12,408 nt of DNA from Sulfurimonas sp. (GTDB lineage: Bacteria; Campylobacterota; Campylobacteria; Campylobacterales; Sulfurimonadaceae): NCBI GenBank assembly GCA_024762705.1, contig JANTGW010000012.1, positions 1 through 12,408 on the forward strand. Reading direction: 5' to 3'. Below the pieces are notes generated by a model that saw nothing but the letters and a program-made list of their open reading frames with translations, was not told the DNA's origin and did not search any database. Numbering within the stretch: the stretch's first letter is position 1; each line of letters opens with the position of its first letter. The translations under genes were made by a program, and so were the position numbers. This document shows, in pieces, positions 1 through 6,260 of the stretch.

Positions 1-831
1 GAACAGGTTAATGAGGAAAAAAGAGAAGGCAGTACTCCAAAAGAAGTTGGAGGAGTACCTGGAACAGTAAGTAATATCGGCCCTGTACAAGGTCTCTCAT
101 CAAACCAGACAGTGGAAAAATATTCGAAAAACTCCGGTACAACCAACTATGAAGTCGGCAAAACTGTCAGTACAACAAAGAGCCAGTTTGCACGTATTAA
201 AAGAATCACAGCTGCTGTTGTCGTTGACGGGAAATATAAAGCAAAAGTGGATAAGGAAGGAAACCCGACAGAAGAGATGCAGTATGTGCCGCTTGACAAT
301 GCAGATATTGAGGCACTTACATCACTTGCAAGCCGCTCAATTGGAATTGATCCAAACAGAGGAGATCAGATAAGTGTGCAGAACCTGCAGTTTGAACGGG
401 CATCAACAAGTGAGGGTGTAGCAAGTGTAAATAAGGCTATTACATTTACAGAAACGTATCTTGCACCTTTTTCAGACCTGTTCAAATATCTGTTTGTACT
501 TATATTACTATTTATTCTTTACAAGAAAGTCATTGCTCCTTTTGCAGGTAAAATGCTTGAAATATCAAAAGAAGATGAAGAATTGGTTGCACCATCACTT
601 GAACTTGATGAAGAAGAGGGTGATGACTTGGTAGAAAAAGTACAACAAATGCGTAAAAAAGTCGAAGACCAGCTTGGAATGGGCAGTAACTTTAACGAAG
701 ATGATCTTAAACACGAAGTCATCTTAGAAAAAGTTAAGACAATGGCAGAAGAAACACCGGAGGAAGTGGCTTCCTTACTTGAAGCACTTCTGAGTGAAGA
801 ATCGGAAATTCCTACAAGAGAGAGGAAATAA
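1..831 (+). CDS. fliF: Flagellar MS-ring protein FliF, C-terminal part (5' end outside window)
   Basis: The reading frame is open from base 1 to a TAA at 829-831, giving the last 276 residues of FliF, the inner-membrane MS-ring on which the flagellar motor is built. The GTG at 112 is only an internal codon. Visible parts are a low-complexity Gly/Pro/Ser/Asn linker (about fragment residues 9-50) ending in the family-typical stretch IGPVQGLSSNQ, a beta-rich periplasmic segment containing ITAAVVVDG, and the C-terminal transmembrane helix LFKYLFVLILLFILY (about bases 478-525). A very acidic cytoplasmic tail follows, with coiled-coil character. Its last helix (TMAEETPEEVASLLEALL, about 740-795) is the region that in this family binds the N-terminal domain of FliG. 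The next gene, fliG, starts 3 bases after the stop. The assignment rests on the tail, the membrane helix and the fliG/fliH context. Confidence 0.95.
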   Translation, partial: EQVNEEKREGSTPKEVGGVPGTVSNIGPVQGLSSNQTVEKYSKNSGTTNYEVGKTVSTTKSQFARIKRITAAVVVDGKYKAKVDKEGNPTEEMQYVPLDNADIEALTSLASRSIGIDPNRGDQISVQNLQFERASTSEGVASVNKAITFTETYLAPFSDLFKYLFVLILLFILYKKVIAPFAGKMLEISKEDEELVAPSLELDEEEGDDLVEKVQQMRKKVEDQLGMGSNFNEDDLKHEVILEKVKTMAEETPEEVASLLEALLSEESEIPTRERK

Positions 832-833
832 CT

Positions 834-1862
834 ATGTCTGTATTAACACAGCAACAGCAGGCTGCACTTGATGAGATGAGCATGGCGGAAAAAATTGCTA
901 TTCTTCTATTGCAGCTAGGTGAAGATGCCACTGCTTCTATATTTTCTCACATGGGTGTTGAAGCAATTACTGAAGTATCGAAGTATATTGCATCAAATAA
1001 AACGATAGATAAAGCGATTGCAACTGCAGTTTTAGAAGAGTTTCATGCAATCTTTCAGTCCGGACAATTTATGACATCTGGTGGTATGGAATATGCAAGA
1101 GAATTATTGTACAGAACACTTGGAGCGGAAGAGGCCAAGAAAGTTTTAGACAAACTTTCTAAAAGTATGCAAAATACACAAAACTTTGCCTATCTTTCAA
1201 AAATCAAACCACAGCAGCTCTCCGACTTCATTGTGAATGAGCATCCTCAGACTATTGCATTGATATTGGCACATATGGATCCGACTGAAGCAGCAGATAC
1301 ATTGCAGTATTTTCCTGACGACCTGCGAAGTGAAGTTGCTATGCGTATGGCAAGACTTGGTGATATTTCTCCTTCAGTCATTAAGCGTGTCTCGGCAGTA
1401 CTGGAGTCAAAACTTGAGTCACTTGCATCGTACAAAGTAGAAGTGGGTGGAACTCGTGCAGTTGCAGATATCTTTAATCGTCTTGGTGCGAAAAACTCTA
1501 AAGCGACACTTGCCAACATAGAGCAGGTAGATGAAGAACTTGCAACGCAGATCAAAGAGATGATGTTTACTTTTGAGGATATTGTCACGCTTGACAAAAA
1601 TTCTATTACTGAGATTTTAAAAGCAGTAGATAAACCTGAACTTATGTTAGCGCTTAAATCTGCTCCTGAAGAGCTGAAAGAGAAATTCTTCTCTGCAATG
1701 AGTGAGAGAGCCCGTGAAGCATTTGAAGAAGAGATGCAATTCCTCGGTGCAGTAAAAATGAAAGATGTGGAAGCTGCCCAAAGAAAAATTGTTGAAGTTG
1801 TAAACCAGTTGGCTGAGTCTGGTGCTATTCAGCTTGGCTCAACTGAAGAGATGATAGAGTAA
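834..1862 (+). CDS. fliG: Flagellar motor switch protein FliG
   Basis: FliG is the rotor protein of the C-ring. It links the FliF ring to FliM and carries the charged surface that the stator pushes on. At 342 residues it has normal length. The N-terminal domain (about 1-110) contains AEKIAILLLQLGE. The middle domain carries the signature EHPQT at 136-140 followed by IALILAHMDP. The C-terminal domain (about 240-335) includes the torque helix SERAREAFEEEMQFLGAVK. Aligned by eye to E. coli FliG, R281, D288, D289 and R297 correspond to R292, E299, E300 and K308, so every charge is kept although three side chains differ. The ATG at 834 is preceded by a strong Shine-Dalgarno AGAGGAAA (821-828) inside the end of fliF, consistent with translational coupling. 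Confidence 0.98.
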   Translation: MSVLTQQQQAALDEMSMAEKIAILLLQLGEDATASIFSHMGVEAITEVSKYIASNKTIDKAIATAVLEEFHAIFQSGQFMTSGGMEYARELLYRTLGAEEAKKVLDKLSKSMQNTQNFAYLSKIKPQQLSDFIVNEHPQTIALILAHMDPTEAADTLQYFPDDLRSEVAMRMARLGDISPSVIKRVSAVLESKLESLASYKVEVGGTRAVADIFNRLGAKNSKATLANIEQVDEELATQIKEMMFTFEDIVTLDKNSITEILKAVDKPELMLALKSAPEELKEKFFSAMSERAREAFEEEMQFLGAVKMKDVEAAQRKIVEVVNQLAESGAIQLGSTEEMIE

Positions 1863-1866
1863 ACAG

Positions 1867-2646
1867 ATGGCAAGCATAATATCAAGAAACGAAATTGATG
1901 AGCATAACGTGCACAAATACAATTTTAAAGTTATTGCAGCAGGCTCAGGTGAACAGCAAAAAAGTGAAGAAAAAGTTGTTGCAGAAGATAATAATCCAAA
2001 GCCACAAGTTTCGGATGTTGATGCAAGTGCTTTAAGTACGAGTTCTAAAGATTCTTTGATAGAATCATTAATGAAAAAAACGGATGAAATGTCATCAAAC
2101 TTTATCAAATTGCAAATGAAACTTGAGGCCAAAGAAGAAGAATTTGAACAAGAGTTGAAAAAAGCAAAAGAAGAAGCTTTCAGCGAAGGGCTTAAAGCTG
2201 GAGAGGCTAAAGCACGTGAAGAGATTGACAAAGCACTCAATGATAAACTGGTACTCTTGACAGGCTCGATTCAAAAACTTGAAGAGAGTGCAGCTGAATT
2301 TGAAAAAGCTTTAGAAGGCGTTAAAAATGAACTCCTTCATGCAGCGCTGGATATAGCAAAAGAAGTTGTACAGATAGAAATAAGTGAAAATTCAGCCCAG
2401 ATTGCAAAAACATTAAGTGATGAGCTGATGAAAGAGCTACAAAGTGCTTCAAAAATCACTTTAAAAGTCAATCCGAAAGATTACAGCGCAATCGTCGAAC
2501 ATTTCACAAAACTTGAACATGTGGAAGTGTCGCCTGATAAAGCAGTCAGTGAAGGCGGTGTTATTGTATTAAGCGATGCAGGAAATATAGATGCACAGAT
2601 ATCAAAAAGATTTGAACGAGTAAAAAAGGCAGCTTTGAGTGAGTAG
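1867..2646 (+). CDS. fliH: Flagellar export ATPase regulator FliH
   Basis: FliH is the cytoplasmic stator-like partner of the export ATPase FliI in the flagellar type III secretion apparatus. The 259-residue protein has a variable N-terminus (1-60) and a long charged coiled coil (about 63-122) containing the small-residue stretch EAFSEGLKAGEAKAREE, typical of FliH stalks. A C-terminal FliH/HrpE-like domain (about 125-255) ends in GGVIVLSDAGNIDAQISKRFE, the usual closing pattern of the family. The gene starts 4 bases after the fliG stop. The Shine-Dalgarno is weak (GAG-rich stretch around 1853-1859), so translation probably depends on coupling to fliG. The reading frame of dxs begins 8 bases before the fliH stop. 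Recognition rests on the domain pattern and on the fliF-fliG-fliH order. Confidence 0.93.
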   Translation: MASIISRNEIDEHNVHKYNFKVIAAGSGEQQKSEEKVVAEDNNPKPQVSDVDASALSTSSKDSLIESLMKKTDEMSSNFIKLQMKLEAKEEEFEQELKKAKEEAFSEGLKAGEAKAREEIDKALNDKLVLLTGSIQKLEESAAEFEKALEGVKNELLHAALDIAKEVVQIEISENSAQIAKTLSDELMKELQSASKITLKVNPKDYSAIVEHFTKLEHVEVSPDKAVSEGGVIVLSDAGNIDAQISKRFERVKKAALSE

Positions 2647-4471
2647 AATAGATATAAAAGATAAGAGCATAAAAGAACTTGAAGTTTTAAGTGAAGATAT
2701 TAGAAAAAGAATTTTAGAAGTAGTGAGTAAAAATGGTGGGCATCTAAGTTCAACATTGGGTGCTACAGAGATCATAGTAGCAATGCATAAAGTATTTGAT
2801 TCTCAAAAAGACCCTTTTATCTTTGACGTTTCGCATCAGGCATATGCACATAAACTCATTACAGGACGATGGGAAGCATTTGATACTTTAAGACAGTTTA
2901 ACGGTATATGTGGATATACAAAACCAACTGAGAGCAGTGATGACTATTTTGTTGCTGGACATAGCTCCACTTCAATCTCTTTAGGCGTGGGTGCTGCAAA
3001 AGCCATCGCACTCAAAGGAGAGCAAAATGAGCGTATTCCGGTTATCTTGATTGGTGACGGTTCTATGACAGCAGGTATGGTATATGAAGCACTTAACGAG
3101 TTGGGTGAGAGAAAATATCCAATGGTCATTATTTTAAATGACAATGAAATGAGCATAGCCAAACCAATCGGTGCAGTGAGCCGAATGCTAAGTTCTGCTA
3201 TGGCTTCGCCTTTTTATCAAAGATTTAAGAAAAATACAGAGAGCTTTGTGGACAATTTTGGTGACGGTGCAAGATACATTGCCAAACGCATGGAAGAATC
3301 GCTCAAACTTATAACACCCGGTATGCTTTTTGAAGAAATGGGTATTAACTACATTGGCCCAGTAAATGGTCATAATATTTCACAACTTGTAGATATTTTG
3401 CAAACGGCAAAAAACCTGAACGAGCCGGTAATTATTCATGCGCAGACGCTTAAAGGTAAGGGTTATGAGATTGCAGAAGGAAAAGAAGAAAAATGGCACG
3501 GAGTAGGACCGTTTGATATTTCAAGTGGAAATTCTGCAAAAAAAGTTGCGAATAAAAGTGCTACACAGATCTATACGGAAAGTCTACTTGCATTAGCAGA
3601 AAAAAATGAGAAGATAGTCGGTGTTACGGCTGCAATGCCAAGCGGAACAGGATTGAGTGCACTTATAGAAAAATATCCCAACCGTTTTTGGGATGTGGCG
3701 ATTGCAGAACAGCATGCAGTGACTTCAATGGCAGCACTTGCAAAAGAAGGTTTTAAGCCTTTTTGTACCATTTATTCGACATTTTTACAGCGTGCATATG
3801 ATCAGGTCATTCATGATACCTGTTTGATGGACTTGCCTGTTGTCTTTGCTCTTGACCGTGCGGGCATAGTCGGTGAAGATGGTGAAACACATCAGGGTGT
3901 CTTTGACATAAGTTATTTAAGAGCCATTCCAAATATGACGCTGTTCGCACCTAGGGATGAAAAAAGTTTTCATCAGGCAATGGGGTTTGCTGCACAGTAT
4001 GAACATCCCTGTTCACTTCGTTATCCACGAGGTTCTTTTATAGGGAGTAAACTTCCTGAATCAGCACCTTTTGAACTGGGAAAATCTCAGCTTTTACAGA
4101 CTGCAAAGAGTGATATTCTTTTTATCGGTTATGGAAATGGCGTAGGTCGGGCACATGAGACAAGTAAGTTTTTGGATGAAGATGTGAGTATTTTGGATTT
4201 ACGCTTTGTAAAGCCTCTTGATGAAGAGATGCTTACAGAAATGTCCAAAAGATATAAAAAATGGTTTATCTTTTCAGATAGCGCAAAGCATGGTGGTGTC
4301 GGTTCTGCTATTTTGGAGTTTTTGGCAAAAGAAAATATTTTAGATATTTCAGTAGTCTCTTTTGAATATGAAGACGAGTTCATTACGCATGGAAATACAA
4401 AGGTAGTAGAAGAATCATTAGGATTACTACCGCAACAGCTCGCGAAAAGAATTCAAAGCTATAATCCATAG
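2639..4471 (+). CDS. dxs: 1-deoxy-D-xylulose-5-phosphate synthase
   Basis: This thiamine-diphosphate enzyme condenses pyruvate and glyceraldehyde 3-phosphate to DXP, the entry step of the MEP isoprenoid pathway and a source for thiamine and pyridoxal synthesis. Visible motifs in the 610-residue protein are DVSHQAYAHK (63-72), GHSS (107-110), the ThDP/Mg motif GDG at 139-141 with its closing LNDNEMS (166-172), and VNGHN (242-246). They continue with AIAEQHA (354-360, where E357 is the likely catalytic glutamate), YSTFLQRAYDQ (379-389) and DRAGIVGEDGETHQG (406-420). The start is GTG at 2639, 8 bases inside fliH, with Shine-Dalgarno AAAGG at about 2625-2629. Placement behind fliF-fliG-fliH matches Campylobacter jejuni and Helicobacter pylori, so the linkage is ancient in this phylum although the functions differ. 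Confidence 0.98.
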   Translation: MSRIDIKDKSIKELEVLSEDIRKRILEVVSKNGGHLSSTLGATEIIVAMHKVFDSQKDPFIFDVSHQAYAHKLITGRWEAFDTLRQFNGICGYTKPTESSDDYFVAGHSSTSISLGVGAAKAIALKGEQNERIPVILIGDGSMTAGMVYEALNELGERKYPMVIILNDNEMSIAKPIGAVSRMLSSAMASPFYQRFKKNTESFVDNFGDGARYIAKRMEESLKLITPGMLFEEMGINYIGPVNGHNISQLVDILQTAKNLNEPVIIHAQTLKGKGYEIAEGKEEKWHGVGPFDISSGNSAKKVANKSATQIYTESLLALAEKNEKIVGVTAAMPSGTGLSALIEKYPNRFWDVAIAEQHAVTSMAALAKEGFKPFCTIYSTFLQRAYDQVIHDTCLMDLPVVFALDRAGIVGEDGETHQGVFDISYLRAIPNMTLFAPRDEKSFHQAMGFAAQYEHPCSLRYPRGSFIGSKLPESAPFELGKSQLLQTAKSDILFIGYGNGVGRAHETSKFLDEDVSILDLRFVKPLDEEMLTEMSKRYKKWFIFSDSAKHGGVGSAILEFLAKENILDISVVSFEYEDEFITHGNTKVVEESLGLLPQQLAKRIQSYNP

Positions 4472-4489
4472 TAAACTACTAAGTTTACT
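4470..4489. promoter_or_regulatory. Perfect 8-4-8 inverted repeat, candidate Rrf2 operator
   Basis: AGTAAACT (4470-4477) and AGTTTACT (4482-4489) are exact reverse complements around the loop ACTA. The repeat starts within the dxs stop codon and touches the -35 hexamer of the promoter that follows. No T-run follows it, so it makes a poor intrinsic terminator. Rrf2-family regulators bind dyads of about this size next to promoters, and the second gene downstream encodes one, so autoregulation is a reasonable inference. It could still stem the dxs transcript weakly. Confidence 0.45.
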
Positions 4490-4517
4490 TGACTTTAATC
4501 CGCTTCTTTATTATTAT
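4489..4517 (+). promoter_or_regulatory. Sigma-70 type promoter for the DUF4395-Rrf2 unit
   Basis: A -35 TTGACT (4489-4494) and a -10 TATTAT (4512-4517) are separated by exactly 17 bases. The predicted transcript starts near 4524, about 20 bases ahead of the ATG at 4544 and before its Shine-Dalgarno. This is the best -35/-10 pair in the window, where most other promoters lack a -35. The adjoining inverted repeat suggests regulation. Confidence 0.55.
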
Positions 4518-4543
4518 TGCACCAATTAATACAAGGAGTCGGC

Positions 4544-4978
4544 ATGAGTCAAAAATTCTGTCCTGTTTCATTCATAAAAATCGATGCCAATATTATTCGA
4601 ATCAATGCGTTTTATATGCTATTACTCTTTAGTGTTTATTTTGTAACACTGAATAAATTTATAATACTTTTTCTCATTACAGATTTTATCATAAGACTTT
4701 TTGTAAATAAAAATTACAGTCCTTTGTATCAATTATCTGCGAGCACAAAAGAGCTGTTACATGTAAAGAGTAAAATGGAAGACAGTGCTCCAAAAACTTT
4801 GGCTGCGTATTTCGGCTTAATGTTCTTAGGTTTGATATTCTTGTTTGATTTGTTACATCTGCAAACTTTTTTCTTCGTTACAAGCGGCGTACTTGTTGTA
4901 TGTCTATTTTTAGAAATAGCTTTTGATTATTGTTTAGGATGTAAAATGTACTACCTGTATAAAAGGTTTATCGTTTAA
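4544..4978 (+). CDS. DUF4395 family integral membrane protein
   Basis: This is a 144-residue membrane protein with no known reaction. It fits the DUF4395 pattern: an N-terminal CPVSFIKID...RINAF block, a central YSPL (58-61), and a cysteine pair near the end, CLGCKMYY, with C130 and C133. Hydrophobic segments lie at about 22-37, 38-54, 86-105 and 107-128, suggesting four membrane helices. The N-terminal C6 and the C130/C133 pair could form a redox or metal site, which is inference. The ATG at 4544 is preferred over the in-frame TTG at 4517 because AAGGAG lies at 4533-4538 and because the TTG falls inside the predicted -10 box. Its stop overlaps the start of the Rrf2 gene (TAATG), so the two are translationally coupled, hinting that the regulator responds to what this protein handles. 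Confidence 0.8.
   Translation: MSQKFCPVSFIKIDANIIRINAFYMLLLFSVYFVTLNKFIILFLITDFIIRLFVNKNYSPLYQLSASTKELLHVKSKMEDSAPKTLAAYFGLMFLGLIFLFDLLHLQTFFFVTSGVLVVCLFLEIAFDYCLGCKMYYLYKRFIV
4757..4766. repeat. Palindrome TTACATGTAA, copy 1 (in DUF4395 gene)
   Basis: Perfect 10-bp palindrome. It is read here as codons tta-cat-gta-a (L72-H73-V74-K75), within LLHVKSK. First of five exact copies in the window. Confidence 0.9.
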
Positions 4979-5382
4979 TGGTCGGTGTTTCCACAAAAAG
5001 CCTTTATGGAGTTGCAGCAATGCATGCCCTATATAATTCTCCAAGAAACAAACTTATGCAAATCAAAGAGATAGCGGCTGTAACACAAATATCTCATGGT
5101 TACCTTGAACAAATACTCTCAACACTGAAAAAGCATGGTTTTGTTGTCAGTATCAGAGGTGCGAATGGGGGTTACAAGTTAGCTAAAGATGCTTCGGCCA
5201 TTATAGTCCTTGACATTGTAGAAGCCCTTGAAGGAGAGCTTTTTTGTGTCCCTCAAAACGTCGGTGCAAGTGTCGTACTGGATTCTTTTTGGAGGGATAT
5301 CCAAGAAAAGGTTCGGGCAGTGTTCAATGTAAAACTCTCTGAACTTGACAGTGCGTATGCAACATTCTTTTATGAGATCTAG
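4978..5382 (+). CDS. Rrf2 family transcriptional regulator (CymR/IscR-like)
   Basis: A 134-residue winged-helix DNA-binding regulator. The N-terminal KSLYGVAAMHALYN and the helix-turn-helix with wing (about 28-70: IKEIAAVTQISHGYLEQILSTLKKHGFV, then IRGANGGYKLAK) are typical of Rrf2. DIVEALEG (79-86) is the usual following helix. IscR and NsrR hold an Fe-S cluster with three cysteines after this helix. Here there is only one cysteine in the whole protein, C90, so a cluster of that type is unlikely and the protein resembles CymR, the cysteine-metabolism repressor of Firmicutes. Ligand and targets are unknown. The ATG at 4978 shares its A with the upstream stop, with AAAAGG at 4961-4966. The TAG stop lies in the palindrome CTAG, which also supplies the stop of the opposing pgeF gene. 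Confidence 0.88.
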   Translation: MVGVSTKSLYGVAAMHALYNSPRNKLMQIKEIAAVTQISHGYLEQILSTLKKHGFVVSIRGANGGYKLAKDASAIIVLDIVEALEGELFCVPQNVGASVVLDSFWRDIQEKVRAVFNVKLSELDSAYATFFYEI

Positions 5383-6101
5383 AGCATTATAATACCGGCA
5401 AATCTTCCTGTTTCTTTATTGTTCCTGTAGGAATAAAACTTATCCGCTTGACAACAGTTACAGGTATCAGATATCTCTATATTTTCTTTCTTGATTCCCG
5501 TTACATGTAACTGTGCATGTAAAATTGCTCTAATGTCCAAGTAAATTTTTTCATTTTTGATTGTAATGGCATAATCAAGCCTCAACTCTTTTGCTTTTTG
5601 ATAAATTTCTTCGTTTATCTCATAACAGTCTTGACAAATGGCAGGACCAATACTGACAAGAATATCTTCAACCTTTGAACCAAAATCATTTGTAAAACTT
5701 TCAATGACATTTTGTACAATATTTTCAAATGCTCCGGCTCTTCCAGCGTGCACTGCTGCTATTACATTTTGTTTAGGGTCAACAAAAAGCAGAGGCGAGC
5801 AGTCTGCGACCATTACCATCAAAGGTGTGTTCTTTTTGTTTGTGATGATGGCATCACAGGTTGGAGGGTTTTCAAAATCATCATTTTTACCGACTATTTT
5901 TACAATGTTTGAGTGGATCTGTTTCATATGAACAAGTGTTCTATGTTCATATTTCAGCTCTTTTGCCAATTGTTTATGATTTTGTATTACATTTTCTTGT
6001 ATATCATTGACATGAAAAGCTAAATTGTTACTTTCCTTACATGTAAAGGCATGTGTCAACTCTGGATAGTTGTTTAATAATTTACTTTGATAAAATTTCA
6101 T
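5379..6101 (-). CDS. pgeF: Laccase-domain protein PgeF/YfiH (Cu-oxidase_4, DUF152 family)
   Basis: This family has been described as a multicopper polyphenol oxidase, a purine nucleoside phosphorylase and a peptidoglycan editing factor that removes misincorporated residues. The reaction in this organism cannot be told from sequence. Motifs in the 240-residue protein are QIHS (61-64), VADCSPLLFVD (98-108), AAVHAGRAG (115-123), IGPAICQDCYEI (151-162), DTCNCC (212-217) and YSYRNNKETGRFAGI (223-237). H63, C101 and H118 are the expected metal ligands. The frame extends 15 codons further to an ATG at 6146, but conserved sequence begins at MKFYQSKLL, giving the start at 6101. That ATG has no Shine-Dalgarno and sits exactly where a TGTTATAAT promoter would initiate, suggesting a leaderless mRNA. 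The 3' end overlaps the Rrf2 gene by 4 bases. Confidence 0.9.
   Translation of the reverse strand: MKFYQSKLLNNYPELTHAFTCKESNNLAFHVNDIQENVIQNHKQLAKELKYEHRTLVHMKQIHSNIVKIVGKNDDFENPPTCDAIITNKKNTPLMVMVADCSPLLFVDPKQNVIAAVHAGRAGAFENIVQNVIESFTNDFGSKVEDILVSIGPAICQDCYEINEEIYQKAKELRLDYAITIKNEKIYLDIRAILHAQLHVTGIKKENIEISDTCNCCQADKFYSYRNNKETGRFAGIIML
5501..5510. repeat. Palindrome TTACATGTAA, copy 2 (in pgeF)
   Basis: Exact copy inside pgeF, where the minus-strand codons give L198-H199-V200-T201, the same LHV peptide as copy 1 in an unrelated protein. A partial copy GCATGTAA follows at 5515-5522. Confidence 0.9.
6037..6046. repeat. Palindrome TTACATGTAA, copy 3 (in pgeF)
   Basis: Exact copy near the start of pgeF, read in a different codon phase as F19-T20-C21-K22. 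The change of phase shows that DNA rather than peptide is conserved. Confidence 0.9.
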
Positions 6102-6106
6102 ATAAT
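6101..6106 (+). promoter_or_regulatory. Possible plus-strand -10 (TATAAT) facing ovoA
   Basis: The dyad TATAATGATTATA at 6101-6113 gives a consensus -10 on both strands. Plus-strand initiation would start near 6113 and give ovoA a leader of about 148 nt that includes the 77-bp inverted repeat. There is no convincing -35 or TG extension on this strand, so it is weaker than the opposing promoter. Confidence 0.3.
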
Positions 6107-6107
6107 G

Positions 6108-6116
6108 ATTATAACA
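6108..6116 (-). promoter_or_regulatory. Extended -10 promoter of pgeF (leaderless)
   Basis: Read on the minus strand the sequence is TGTTATAAT, a consensus extended -10. Counting seven bases from its last T (6108) puts +1 at 6101, the A of the pgeF ATG. No -35 is apparent. The same bases form half of the perfect dyad TATAATGATTATA (6101-6113). Confidence 0.6.
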
Positions 6117-6141
6117 TAAGATGTTGTGTTGACTAGTGACC

Positions 6142-6218
6142 GTCATTTTAGCTTTGTAATTCCGAGGACGAATCCTCCCCTTCGGCTCTGAGCCTCTCCA
6201 TTACAAAGCTAAAAAGAC
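6142..6218. repeat. 77-bp inverted-repeat element with two internal GC-rich hairpins
   Basis: The arms 6142-6160 and 6200-6218 pair over 19 positions with one mismatch (GTC-a-TTTTAGCTTTGTAAT against ATTACAAAGCTAAAA-a-GAC). Fifteen of these pairs (6146-6160 with 6200-6214) are uninterrupted. The 39-base centre is clearly richer in G+C than its surroundings and folds into two more hairpins: GAGGA-CGAA-TCCTC (6164-6177) and GGCT-CTG-AGCC (6184-6194). The whole forms a three-way junction. No T-run follows on either strand, so it is not an intrinsic terminator, and it lies between divergent genes. It could be a MITE- or REP-like mobile repeat, a protein-binding cruciform, or a structured leader RNA of ovoA. 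Confidence 0.8.
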
Positions 6219-6229
6219 TATAAACTAGA

Positions 6230-6235
6230 TAAAAT
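6230..6235 (+). promoter_or_regulatory. Candidate proximal -10 (TAAAAT) of the ovoA operon
   Basis: TAAAAT lies in TAGATAAAATAA (6226-6237). The identical 12-mer stands at a similar place ahead of the dUTPase gene (10365-10376), which supports a promoter role. The start would be near 6242, leaving about 19 nt before the TTG start and including the Shine-Dalgarno. No -35 was recognised; the upstream bases belong to the inverted repeat. Confidence 0.45.
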
Positions 6236-6260
6236 AAGTATTAGCAAAAAGGAAATTATA

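Noticed and set aside
519..722. 67-residue minus-strand open frame within fliF
   Set aside because: Serine-rich product that mirrors the Glu/Asp/Lys-rich fliF tail in antisense; no Shine-Dalgarno or domain. A shadow frame.
1247..1597. 116-residue minus-strand open frame within fliG
   Set aside because: It lies wholly antisense to a clearly coding, conserved FliG middle and C-terminal domain. Composition is typical of shadow frames.
1839..2240. 133-residue minus-strand open frame over fliH
   Set aside because: Ser/Leu/Ala-rich antisense of the FliH coiled coil; no start signals.
4517..4543. Longer DUF4395 protein starting at TTG 4517
   Set aside because: The TTG lies inside the predicted -10 and ahead of a strong Shine-Dalgarno (4533-4538) that serves the ATG at 4544.
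6102..6146. 15-codon N-terminal extension of pgeF
   Set aside because: It has no Shine-Dalgarno, crosses the promoter dyad and reaches the inverted repeat; family similarity starts at MKFYQS.
6142..6218. Inverted repeat as a Rho-independent terminator or tRNA
   Set aside because: No T-run on either strand and no gene ends here; the fold lacks T-loop and anticodon-arm signatures of a tRNA.
6132..6228. ACTAG at 6132-6136 and 6224-6228 as target-site duplication around the inverted repeat
   Set aside because: The copies are not adjacent to the repeat ends (5 bases away on each side) and the match is short enough for chance.
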